Below are positions 1 to 7,541 of a DNA stretch of 36,033 bases, in pieces. The translations under genes were made by a program, and so were the position numbers. Position 1 is the stretch's first letter. Each line of letters starts with the position of its first letter. Source of the stretch: an uncultured Chryseobacterium sp. (GTDB taxonomy: Bacteria; Bacteroidota; Bacteroidia; Flavobacteriales; Weeksellaceae); assembly GCA_913777465.1 (NCBI GenBank), contig CAJYRQ010000025.1, positions 1-36,033 on the forward strand. Reading direction: 5' to 3'. Below the pieces are notes generated by a model. The model was given only the letters and a program-made list of their open reading frames with translations. It was not told the origin of the DNA and made no database searches.

Positions 1-736
1 CGAAAGGCCCGGTTACTTTATCAGACCGGTACACGACCTGCCTCCGTTTTCCGCCTCTCGGCCAGGAAATCATCATCATGTAATATTTCCCGTCCTTTTT
101 GATGATCTGGTTGCCTTCCAGAAGTCCCGTTTCAGATTCATCTTTTTGAAAGACCTGCGTACCGTCGGGGTTTCCGATAACCGTTTTAAAATCCGGGCTC
201 AACTCGAAAACTTTGTTGGAAGTGAATACATAGACGCGGTCGTCATCATCAAAGAACAAAGAGGCGTCATGAAAATGCCTGGTCCTTGTAATGAGTTTCC
301 AGTTGCCTTTTTCAGGATTTTCGGTGACATAGAAATAGGATTTGAACGGCTCGTCATTCGGGGAAAACAAGACATAATATTTTCCTTTATGATACCGGAT
401 GGACGATGCCCATTGCCCGCGCCCGTAAACGGTTCCGTTCAGCAGGTCATATTTCGAATTGTCATTCAGGGTGTTGAAAATATAGCTTGCCATTTCCCAA
501 TGCACCAAATCCCTGGAATGCATAACCGGAGCGCCCGGCATCAAATGCATCGTGGTGCTGATGAGGTAAAAATCGCCGCCGTTTCTAGTGATCGACAAAT
601 CCGGTGCATCTGCCCAGATGATGGGATTGGTAAATGCCGTCGTTGCCTTCTGAGAAGGGTTTATCTGGGCTGAAAGTGAATTCAGCCCGATAAATCCCAA
701 AAAAGAAACTATATAAAATGATTTTTTAATATTCAA
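1..736 (-). CDS. Glycoside hydrolase family 43, N-terminal part (cut by window edge)
   Basis: This is the first 245 codons of a secreted GH43 beta-xylosidase or alpha-L-arabinofuranosidase; the rest lies left of the window. No ATG fits, and the reading frame begins at a TTG (734-736) that gives a clean signal peptide, MNIKKSFYIVSFLGFIGLNS followed by LSAQ. GH43 five-bladed propeller signatures follow in order: NPIIWADAPDLS with the expected general-base Asp, STTMHLMPGAPVMHSRDLVHW, QWASSIRYHKGKYYV, HDASLFFDDDDRVYVF with the pKa-tuning Asp, and LEGNQIIKKDGKYYMM with the expected general-acid Glu. The WADAPD and STTMH patterns resemble subfamily 12-type enzymes, but the subfamily is not certain. 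It is the last visible gene of the xylan locus, 69 bases downstream of another GH43 gene, with a hairpin between them. Confidence 0.9.
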   Translation of the reverse strand, partial: MNIKKSFYIVSFLGFIGLNSLSAQINPSQKATTAFTNPIIWADAPDLSITRNGGDFYLISTTMHLMPGAPVMHSRDLVHWEMASYIFNTLNDNSKYDLLNGTVYGRGQWASSIRYHKGKYYVLFSPNDEPFKSYFYVTENPEKGNWKLITRTRHFHDASLFFDDDDRVYVFTSNKVFELSPDFKTVIGNPDGTQVFQKDESETGLLEGNQIIKKDGKYYMMMISWPRGGKRRQVVYRSDKVTGPF

Positions 737-757
737 AGTGATATGGTTTTGTTTTAC

Positions 758-790
758 AAACCTTCAAGGTTTTAAAAACCTTGAAGGTTT
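758..790 (-). terminator. Long intergenic palindrome between the two GH43 genes
   Basis: A 33-base near-perfect inverted repeat: AAACCTTCAAGGTTTT followed by its reverse complement. It lies 16 bases after the stop of the upstream GH43 gene and 22 bases before the TTG start of the next. It could act as a terminator or attenuator or as an mRNA-stabilising hairpin. The palindrome also contains the shorter inverted unit CCTTCAAGG/CCTTGAAGG, a form often repeated between genes in Bacteroidota. No long T-run follows, so full termination is doubtful. Confidence 0.5.
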
Positions 791-805
791 AGAATTAGCG
801 TTAGA

Positions 806-2524
806 TTAATTCGGTACAATATCGTTAGACGACGTGCTGTACAGACCGATTAAACTTCCGGTGAAACCGCCTGCCACATCGGTGGATAAGATGTCTCCGG
901 AAACCGGTCCGCCCAGGTTTTTAAAATTTTTACCATCCAGTGCATAGTTGAAACTGATGTTGTCATTTTCACCGGTCACCTGTAATTTAATGGTTTTGGA
1001 AAGAGAAATTTTTTCGCTGGCAATTAAATTTGAAACTCCTTTTTCAGTTCTTTCCAAAACGATGTAATAGTCTTTGCCTTTTTTGGTAATTCCGAAGACA
1101 TAATTGAACCTTTCGCTTTGGTAGCAGGTAATTCCGGCCAGTTCCTTTTCAGATTTCGGTTTGAAATCCAGGGTTACGGAAGTTTCAAAATCTTCATGCT
1201 GCAGCCTGTGGAACAAAGCGGAAACCGGAGCCAAAGCTTTGATATTCGTTTCCATCGGATTCACTTTTACCCCATTTTTGGTGGAAGTAATGAAGTTCTC
1301 ACGCGGCCCGCGCATGGCGATCCAACGGTAATCCAGGTTTTTGTCGGTCAGTTCATCATTATAGGTAAAATTTCCGTTCGGGAAGAATCCGTTCTTTCCG
1401 GTCTGGTTTTGAGTGCCTTCGGGTAATTTCAGTTTCGGTTTCATCGGCACCAGTCCGTTCTGGAAAACCGGATACGTTCCGCTCCAGTCTACCGGTAAAA
1501 CGAAGGTTTCACGGCCTTTGTTCACGCGGTTGTTGACATTCGGACGGATAGCCAGGAATACGCCGTACCATTGTCCGTTCGGGCCTTCCACTAGATCGGC
1601 ATGGCCTGCCCAGTCTACTTTTTCTTTGCGGTCTTTCGGGAAATACCGCTGCGTCAAGATCGGGTTGTTCTTCGCCGGAACAAACGGTCCTTTCGGAGAA
1701 TCGGCCATAAAGATTACTTCGCTATGCCATCCTCCGGTACCGCCCTCCGCGCACATCAGGTAATATTTTCCTTTGTATTTGTATAAATGCGGACCTTCAA
1801 TCCAGATCGGTTTTTGGGTGATATCGACACCGGCATTAACAATAATCCTATCAGATCCTGCTACCACCTGGTCTTTTTCCAGATCGTAATCCCACATTTT
1901 GATGACGCGGTGCCCCTGATACTGCTCGGTTCCCTTTGGCGGTGCATCGTTGTGAACGATGTACGCTTTTCCATCGTCGTCAAAGAAGATCGCAGGATCA
2001 ATTCCGTCAAAATTCAGCTTCTGCACTTCGCTCCAGCCTTTGGCCGGGTCTTTGGTTTTTACGACCATGTTTCCCACTCCACCCGCAATCTGCGTAGTGA
2101 TCATGTAGAACGTGTCGTTGTATTTATTATACTTGATGTCCGGTGCGTAAATTCCCTGGGAAACACCTCCTTTTTCTACTTTTAACTGAGACGGGCGATC
2201 CAATACGTGGCCAATCTGTTTCCAGTTGACCATATCTCTTGAGGTGAAGATCGGAACCCCTGGAAACATCGAAAATGAAGAATTCACCAGGTAATAGTCG
2301 TCCCCTTTTTTGGTGATGCTCGGGTCCGGATAACAGCCCTGAAGAATCGGCGAATAGAACTCGTCCGGTTTCAGCGGATTGTCGTTGTATATTTTATCGT
2401 TTCCACGGTAGTTGAAATCGGAAAAGGTCTGAGCAGAAATGTTGCTCACGCTTAAGAACGCTGCTGCCGTCAGCAGGGTGAATTTGTTCTTTAAAAAATT
2501 CGGATTCATGGGTCTCTTTTTCAT
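806..2524 (-). CDS. Secreted GH43 beta-xylosidase with C-terminal beta-sandwich domain
   Basis: A 572-residue enzyme that probably removes xylose from the non-reducing ends of xylo-oligosaccharides in the periplasm or at the cell surface. A signal peptide ends near residue 31 (SNISAQ). An alternative ATG at 2509 (MNPNFLKNK) gives an equally good and more normal signal peptide. The GH43 propeller spans about residues 55-345: D67 in CYPDPSI is the expected general base, D176 in GIDPAIFFDDDG the pKa modulator and E243 in WIEGPHLYK the general acid. Residues about 385-570 look like the concanavalin-A-like C-terminal domain (GH43_C2) found in beta-xylosidases. It is flanked by GH95 upstream and a second GH43 downstream in the same orientation. 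The family is certain; xylose rather than arabinose specificity is inferred from the neighbouring xylA and xylB. Confidence 0.9.
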   Translation of the reverse strand: MKKRPMNPNFLKNKFTLLTAAAFLSVSNISAQTFSDFNYRGNDKIYNDNPLKPDEFYSPILQGCYPDPSITKKGDDYYLVNSSFSMFPGVPIFTSRDMVNWKQIGHVLDRPSQLKVEKGGVSQGIYAPDIKYNKYNDTFYMITTQIAGGVGNMVVKTKDPAKGWSEVQKLNFDGIDPAIFFDDDGKAYIVHNDAPPKGTEQYQGHRVIKMWDYDLEKDQVVAGSDRIIVNAGVDITQKPIWIEGPHLYKYKGKYYLMCAEGGTGGWHSEVIFMADSPKGPFVPAKNNPILTQRYFPKDRKEKVDWAGHADLVEGPNGQWYGVFLAIRPNVNNRVNKGRETFVLPVDWSGTYPVFQNGLVPMKPKLKLPEGTQNQTGKNGFFPNGNFTYNDELTDKNLDYRWIAMRGPRENFITSTKNGVKVNPMETNIKALAPVSALFHRLQHEDFETSVTLDFKPKSEKELAGITCYQSERFNYVFGITKKGKDYYIVLERTEKGVSNLIASEKISLSKTIKLQVTGENDNISFNYALDGKNFKNLGGPVSGDILSTDVAGGFTGSLIGLYSTSSNDIVPN

Positions 2525-2576
2525 ATATAAATTTCTTAATTTTTGTTTTAAATTTTGAACCGCGTTCGTTGTTTTG

Positions 2577-2622
2577 CCCAGGTCACACCTGTTGTTATAA
2601 TTGTTGAACCTTTCAGGGTTCG
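2577..2622. repeat. Interspersed palindromic repeat, copy A
   Basis: A degenerate copy of a roughly 47-base unit that has an inner CCCAGGTC/CACCTG inverted half and a second half ending GTTGAACCTTTCAGGGTT. Two more copies lie at 2642-2688 and 2764-2809 in the same orientation. It occupies the spacer between GH95 and GH43. Confidence 0.6.
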
Positions 2623-2641
2623 TGGTTTATTTTTCTTTTTT

Positions 2642-2688
2642 CCACAGGTTGCACCTGTGGCTATTTTTGTTCAACCCTTTCAGGGTTT
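2642..2688. repeat. Interspersed palindromic repeat, copy B (best preserved)
   Basis: This copy has two clear hairpin halves: CCACAGGTTGCACCTGTGG, which is a near-perfect palindrome, and AACCCTTTCAGGGTT, also a palindrome. Two stem-loops in tandem fit REP/BIME-like elements. Nothing in the unit codes for protein. Confidence 0.65.
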
Positions 2689-2756
2689 CAGATGATCCCG
2701 TTAATAGGATTTCATCCTTTCTACATTAAACCCTCCCTTCAGGACTTCTTGTTTTG

Positions 2757-5270
2757 TTATCCTTCCACAGGCTGTCCTTTGGCCATGGTTGTTAAACCCT
2801 TCGGGTTCGTTCTTATTTTTAATTTATAAATTTTTCCGGTCTCCGTTGGGAAATCGTAGATGAATTCGTTTTTAATTTCAACGGAATTGAGTTTTGCATC
2901 TTTTGAGATCAACGGTGTTTTTATTTCCGGTATTTCAAAAAAGGGGTTCGGATTTTTACCTTCCGCTTTTTTAAGTTTTGTTTTTCCTTTTAATTCCATT
3001 TCGTTTGGAATCCTGATTCTGCAGTTTCCGCCTAATGCTGATTGTATGGTAATTTCTTTAGTTTTATGATTTTCCCAGACGATGCTCACTTCAAATCCGC
3101 CATAGGTTTTCAGTCCGGAGATTTCGCCGTTTTTCCATTCGTCGGGAAGTGCAGGTAGAATGTCGATGAAACCGTTCTGCGTCTGCAAAAGCATTTCGGT
3201 GATTCCCGAGGTACAGCCGAAGTTTCCGTCGATCTGGAACGGCGGATGGGCATCGAACAAGTTCGGGTAGGTTCCGCCTTTGCTTCCCCAGCCGTCTTTT
3301 TCTACCAGGGTCAGTTGGTCTTTGATTAATTTATTGGCATAGTTTCCATCGAGCAGTTTTGCCCAGAGATTGACTTTCCAGCCCATACTCCAACCTGTGG
3401 AAACATCGCCGCGATGGATGAGAACGGTTTTGGCTGCGTCTGTCAGTTCCGGTGTGATAAATGGGTTAATTTGATTGGACGGAAATAATCCGTACAGATG
3501 GGAAACATGGCGGTGGTTATCTTTCGGGTCGTCCCAATCGCCCATCCATTCCTGCAACTGTCCGTAACGCCCGATCTGCATGGGCGGTAATTTTGAAATG
3601 ATGACGTTCCAGACCGGAATTTTATCATCATCAATATGAAGAAGCTGTGTTGCTTTTCTGGTTTTGGTAAACAAATCGAACATCAGTTGGTTGTCCATGG
3701 TATTTCCCGCTGCCAAAGCACTGCCCTGATGTCCCTGCGGAATATTTTCGGGAGACATGGACGGACTTACGACCAACCAATGATGCGTGGGTTCTTCAAT
3801 AAGAAAATCTTCGTAGAATTGGGTGGCTGATTTCAGAACCGGATACACCGATCTGAGGTAATTCAGATCTCCGTTGTACAGGTATTTCTCCCATAAATGC
3901 TGGGAAAGCCATGCTCCGCCCATCGGCCACATTCCGGCGTTGGCAAAATCCACCACTCCGGTAATTCTCCAGAGGTCGGTGTTGTGATGAGCGACCCAGC
4001 CACGGCTGTTATACATTAGTTTTGCGGTTTCTTTTCCGGATTCGCTCAGGTCTTTTACCATTTGGAGCAGCGGTTCGTGCATTTCCGGCAGACCGGTTTT
4101 TTCAGCTGGCCAGTAGTTCATTTCCGTGTTGATGTTGATGGTATATTTGCTGTCCCAGGCCGGTTTGTTGGAGTTGTTCCAGATGCCCTGGAGATTGGCG
4201 GGCTGTCCGCCGGGCTGTGAGGAGGAAATCAGCAAATAACGGCCAAACTGGTAATATAATGCGACCAGTTCCGGATCGTAAGATGTGGCAAAGTTTTTAA
4301 TCCTGATATCGGTCGGATTTTTAGCTGCTTCTGAAGTACCTAAATTAAAATCAACCCTTTTGAAATATTTCTGATAGGCCGCCAGGTGATTTTTAAATAA
4401 GTTTGTAAAAGATTTATTTTGTGCGGCTTCGATGTATTTTTTACTTTTTGAAACTTCGTCTGCCTGTAAGGTTTTATAATCTGTAAAATTGGTAGCGATC
4501 GAAATGAGGATCAATACTTCATCGGCATCACTTACCGAAATTTTGTCTTCTGAAACCTGGGTTTTACCGCCTTTGGTTATGAATTTTGCCAGTGCGTTAA
4601 ATTTCACGCGACCCTGAACACCATCCAATGTAGATGATAAGCCATCCATCTGCAAGGTATTGGCATCGATAGCTTTAACATTCTGTTTAAGTTCACCATT
4701 AAAGTGAGCTGTAAAACTGAGAGCTTTTTTTTGGTCTGAACTCAGTTTAATAACAATAACATGATCCGGAATAGAAGCAAAAGTTTCTCTTTTAAAGGTA
4801 ATTCCGTTTGAAGTAAATGTTGTAGTGGCAACGGCTTTTTCAATGTCTAATTCCCTGTAATAATTTTTAACCTCTTTAAAGTCGTTAAAATCAAGAATAA
4901 GATCGCCGATATTCTGATAAGCTGAACCGTGAAGGCTTTTTGCCGTTAGTCCCCGGTCTGCAAGAATCTGCGCCCGTTTGTAATTTCCGTTAAATAAATA
5001 ATACCGGATAGAATCCAGGACTTTCGGCCCGTCCGGGTTATCGTTCCTGGAAGGACCACCGGACCAGAACGTGCTTTCATTGAGCTGAAGCTTTTCTTTG
5101 GAAGGATCACCATACACCATTGCCGCAAGCCTTCCGTTTCCGACAGGCAATGCTTCTACCCACTGCTTGGCAGGCTTGTCGTACCAAAGCTTGTTTTTCC
5201 CACCTTTCTGGGCAAGAAAAGATCCGCTTATGAAAAGACAAAGGGTGAATATGCAATGTTTGGGTTTCAT
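2757..5270 (-). CDS. Secreted GH95 glycoside hydrolase (alpha-L-fucosidase or alpha-L-galactosidase)
   Basis: An 837-residue inverting exo-glycosidase. The signal peptide is about residues 1-21 (GSFLAQ). The N-terminal beta-sandwich begins LWYDKPAKQWVEALPVGNG (28-46) and LNESTFWSGGPS (63-74). The (alpha/alpha)6 barrel runs from about 310 to 700 and carries the family motifs NINTEMNYWPAE (N379 and N381, the water-activating pair), SPSMSPEN (E508), LQEWMGDWDD (E574), HRHVSHLYGLFP (587-598) and HPPFQIDGNFG (D681). A C-terminal beta-domain follows. In BbAfcA-type enzymes these Asn, Glu and Asp residues are catalytic; which Glu is the acid here I judge to be E508. In a xylan locus the substrate may be terminal alpha-L-galactose or alpha-L-fucose on xylan or xyloglucan side chains. 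The tail after about residue 820 is repeat-derived. Confidence 0.92.
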   Translation of the reverse strand: MKPKHCIFTLCLFISGSFLAQKGGKNKLWYDKPAKQWVEALPVGNGRLAAMVYGDPSKEKLQLNESTFWSGGPSRNDNPDGPKVLDSIRYYLFNGNYKRAQILADRGLTAKSLHGSAYQNIGDLILDFNDFKEVKNYYRELDIEKAVATTTFTSNGITFKRETFASIPDHVIVIKLSSDQKKALSFTAHFNGELKQNVKAIDANTLQMDGLSSTLDGVQGRVKFNALAKFITKGGKTQVSEDKISVSDADEVLILISIATNFTDYKTLQADEVSKSKKYIEAAQNKSFTNLFKNHLAAYQKYFKRVDFNLGTSEAAKNPTDIRIKNFATSYDPELVALYYQFGRYLLISSSQPGGQPANLQGIWNNSNKPAWDSKYTININTEMNYWPAEKTGLPEMHEPLLQMVKDLSESGKETAKLMYNSRGWVAHHNTDLWRITGVVDFANAGMWPMGGAWLSQHLWEKYLYNGDLNYLRSVYPVLKSATQFYEDFLIEEPTHHWLVVSPSMSPENIPQGHQGSALAAGNTMDNQLMFDLFTKTRKATQLLHIDDDKIPVWNVIISKLPPMQIGRYGQLQEWMGDWDDPKDNHRHVSHLYGLFPSNQINPFITPELTDAAKTVLIHRGDVSTGWSMGWKVNLWAKLLDGNYANKLIKDQLTLVEKDGWGSKGGTYPNLFDAHPPFQIDGNFGCTSGITEMLLQTQNGFIDILPALPDEWKNGEISGLKTYGGFEVSIVWENHKTKEITIQSALGGNCRIRIPNEMELKGKTKLKKAEGKNPNPFFEIPEIKTPLISKDAKLNSVEIKNEFIYDFPTETGKIYKLKIRTNPKGLTTMAKGQPVEG
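2764..2809. repeat. Interspersed palindromic repeat, copy C, lying inside the GH95 3' end
   Basis: A diverged copy: it starts TCCACAGGCTGTCC and ends GTTAAACCCTTCGGGTTCG. It overlaps the last codons of the GH95 gene, so the final 17 or so residues of that protein (from about TNPKG onward) are encoded by the repeat rather than by the ancestral gene. Confidence 0.6.
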
Positions 5271-5350
5271 TAATTTTTTATTTTGTCTGTTATGCTTAAA
5301 CAGGATATTTTTTCATCATCATCTGTGGATATCAAACAAAATTTTAAAAC

Positions 5351-5380
5351 GAGACCTCAACGTATGATAGTCAAGGTCTC
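5351..5380 (-). terminator. Hairpin terminator after the SDR gene
   Basis: GAGACCT and AGGTCTC form a 7-bp stem around a 16-base loop. On the minus strand it is followed by GTTTTAAAATTTT. It lies 34 bases beyond the SDR stop and about 80 bases before the GH95 start, so GH95 may have its own promoter or depend on read-through. Confidence 0.6.
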
Positions 5381-5413
5381 TCTAACTATATATGAAGAAA
5401 ATTAACAAACTTG

Positions 5414-6229
5414 TTAAACGCCGCTGAAGGCACTGAAACCTCCATCTACCGGCAATAAAGCTCCGGTAATAAAACTTGCGGCTTCCGAGCAGAGGAACTG
5501 TACAGTTCCGTTCAGCTCGTCCACTTCTCCAAAACGCTGCATCGGGGTTTTAGCAATTACTTTTTTGCTTCTGTCGGTTAATGAGCCATCCGGGTTCAGA
5601 AGAATCGCGCGGTTCTGATCGCCGATGAAGAATCCAGGCGCTACCGCATTCACACGGATTTTATCACCGAATTTCAAGGCCACATCGGAAGCCAGCCATT
5701 GCGTAAAATTGGTAATGGCGGATTTTGCTGCTGAGTAGCCTGCCACTCTGGTGATCGCTGAATATGCAGCCATGGATGAGATGTTGACGATGCTTCCGCT
5801 TCCCTGCTCTGCCATTGCTTTTCCGAAAACAAAGCTTGGGTAAACGGTTCCGTTGATGTTAAGATCGGTTACTTCATCCCATCCTTTCATATCCATATCA
5901 AAGAATGACTGGTCGGGAGATAAAGTCGCAGTGGGAATGTTTCCCCCAGCTATATTTAACAGAATATCGATTCTGCCGTATTTTTCAGTAATTTTTTTTG
6001 ATGCTGCTTCAAGGCTTCCGAGATCCATGACATTGGCTTCTACGGCAAAGGCATCGCCGCCTGATGCCGTTAATTCCTTAACAAAAGCATCCAGTTTTTC
6101 CTGGTTTCTGCCCAGTGCCACTACTTTTGCTCCCGCTTCGATAAAACTCTTTGCAAGACTACCTCCAAGAACACCGGAAGCTCCTGTAATAACGGCTACT
6201 TTATCTTTTATGCTGAATATTTCGTTCAT
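5414..6229 (-). CDS. SDR oxidoreductase, probable D-mannonate oxidoreductase (fructuronate reductase)
   Basis: A 271-residue cytoplasmic short-chain dehydrogenase. The NAD(P)-binding motif is TGASGVLG (15-22), NIAGG (92-96) matches the NNAG position, and the catalytic residues are the serine pair at 151-152, Y165 and K169 (YSAAK). VDGGFSAFSGV closes the protein in normal SDR fashion. It lies directly after uxuA with a 52-base gap, and SDRs in this position in Bacteroidota and Thermotoga are the non-orthologous fructuronate reductase that converts D-fructuronate to D-mannonate, feeding UxuA. The family is certain. The substrate is an inference from the partner gene; a general gluconate-type 5-dehydrogenase is the alternative. 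Confidence 0.85.
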   Translation of the reverse strand: MNEIFSIKDKVAVITGASGVLGGSLAKSFIEAGAKVVALGRNQEKLDAFVKELTASGGDAFAVEANVMDLGSLEAASKKITEKYGRIDILLNIAGGNIPTATLSPDQSFFDMDMKGWDEVTDLNINGTVYPSFVFGKAMAEQGSGSIVNISSMAAYSAITRVAGYSAAKSAITNFTQWLASDVALKFGDKIRVNAVAPGFFIGDQNRAILLNPDGSLTDRSKKVIAKTPMQRFGEVDELNGTVQFLCSEAASFITGALLPVDGGFSAFSGV

Positions 6230-6235
6230 TTTTAT

Positions 6236-6263
6236 GATTGATAATTGAAGATTGATAATTGAT
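6236..6263. repeat. Two tandem copies of a 14-base unit
   Basis: GATTGATAATTGAA is repeated head to tail, with the last base changed in the second copy. It fills part of the 52-base uxuA-SDR spacer, next to the SDR start codon. It may be slippage-prone, and no function is evident. Confidence 0.6.
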
Positions 6264-6281
6264 CAAAAGCAAGTGCTGATT

Positions 6282-7454
6282 TTATCTCGCCATTTCGTTT
6301 TGTACAGCGGCCATTACACCTTCGATCTGTCCTAAAGCCAGCATTCTGCCTAGGAATGAGTAGCCGGGATTATATCCTTTGTCTACATCTTCCGTCAGAA
6401 GCCTTCCATGATCGATCCGCATTGGTAGATCCGGGTTTTCTTTTTCAAATACCCTGATGACTTCGATTAATTTTCCTCTACCGCCTAAATGATGCGCTTC
6501 GATGAAATCCCCGTTCTCAAAAACATTGGTGCTTCTGAGGTGGACAAATTTTGTGCGGTGTGCAAATTTCTGAGCCAGCTTAGGTACATCATTCTGAAGA
6601 TTGGCGCTTAGTGATCCTGCACAGAACGTCAGTCCGTTGTGAGGATTATCTACCGCATTTAAGAACCAATCGATGTCCTCTTCATTGGTTACGATTCTTG
6701 GTAAACCTAACAAAGCGAAAGGCGGATCATCGGGATGTACACACATCTGGATGCCCCATTTTTCGCAAACCGGCATTATTCTTTCCAGGAAATATTTAAG
6801 GTTTTGGCGAAGCTGGTCTTTATCGATTCCGTCATACAGCGCCAGTAAATTATTGAATTTTTCAACCGGATTCAGGTCGCCTTCCTTAATGTTTCCATTA
6901 ACGAATCCCTGGGTTTTTACGATCACTGAATCGATCAGATGATTGTTATCTTCTTCGGTAAGGGTATTTTTGAGTTCTTCTACTTTCTGAAGAATTTCCT
7001 GCGTATAATCGTTTTCTGCTCCTTTTCTTTTTAAAATATGAATTTCAAAATAAGCAAATTTGGCTTTATCAAAATACAAAGATGACGAACCATCTTCCCA
7101 CGCGTGGAAAAGATCTGTTCTTGCCCAATCCAGCACCGGCATAAAATTGTAACAAACGGTGGTTACCCCTGCTTTGCCGAGATTTTCGAGACTGGTGATG
7201 TAGTTTTCTATCAAAAAGTCGCGGTCTCCACCTCCGTACTTGATCGCTTCGCTAACCGGGAGGCTTTCCACCACAGACCAGCGAAGACCGTAACTTTCTA
7301 TATAATTTTTGTAATCATTCACCGCCTCCAGACTCCAGACCTGCCCGTTCGGGATATCATGTAGTGCAGAAACAATTCCTTCGACACCGATCTGACGAAG
7401 CGTCTCTAATTTTATTTTGTCTTTTTTACCAAACCAACGCCAGGTTTTTTCCAT
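6282..7454 (-). CDS. uxuA: Mannonate dehydratase
   Basis: This enzyme dehydrates D-mannonate to 2-keto-3-deoxy-D-gluconate (EC 4.2.1.8) with a divalent metal in a TIM barrel. The start MEKTWRWFG matches the known N-terminus of the family, so the ATG at 7452-7454 is chosen; an in-frame ATG at 7475 would add seven residues. From this start the protein is 390 residues, the normal length. Motifs include LHDIPNGQVWS near residue 31, CYNFMPVLDW near 101, CVHPDDPPFALLGLPRIV, CAGSLSAN and FVHLRSTNVFENGDFIEAHH, holding the conserved Cys and His metal ligands. It sits between susD and the SDR, so uronic acid released from glucuronoxylan is handled by the same locus. Uronate isomerase (uxaC) is not in the window. 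Confidence 0.95.
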   Translation of the reverse strand: MEKTWRWFGKKDKIKLETLRQIGVEGIVSALHDIPNGQVWSLEAVNDYKNYIESYGLRWSVVESLPVSEAIKYGGGDRDFLIENYITSLENLGKAGVTTVCYNFMPVLDWARTDLFHAWEDGSSSLYFDKAKFAYFEIHILKRKGAENDYTQEILQKVEELKNTLTEEDNNHLIDSVIVKTQGFVNGNIKEGDLNPVEKFNNLLALYDGIDKDQLRQNLKYFLERIMPVCEKWGIQMCVHPDDPPFALLGLPRIVTNEEDIDWFLNAVDNPHNGLTFCAGSLSANLQNDVPKLAQKFAHRTKFVHLRSTNVFENGDFIEAHHLGGRGKLIEVIRVFEKENPDLPMRIDHGRLLTEDVDKGYNPGYSFLGRMLALGQIEGVMAAVQNEMAR

Positions 7455-7481
7455 AAGTTTTGAATTTTTCTTCATACTAAA

Positions 7482-7511
7482 CAAAATAGGTGCTTTTCAA
7501 CACCTATTTTG
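7482..7511 (-). terminator. Perfect 11-bp hairpin between susD and uxuA
   Basis: CAAAATAGGTG (7482-7492) pairs perfectly with CACCTATTTTG (7501-7511) around an 8-base loop. On the minus strand the stem's 3' arm ends in TTTTG. It lies 31 bases after the susD stop and within 30 bases of the uxuA start. It probably acts as a partial terminator or RNA-processing stem that separates expression of the SusCD pair from the catabolic genes. Confidence 0.6.
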
Positions 7512-7541
7512 CTGCTAATATGAATGTAGAATAAAATTTAA

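Noticed and set aside
146-673. Plus-strand frame of 175 codons at the left edge
   Set aside because: It is antisense to the GH43 gene, whose motifs read cleanly on the minus strand.
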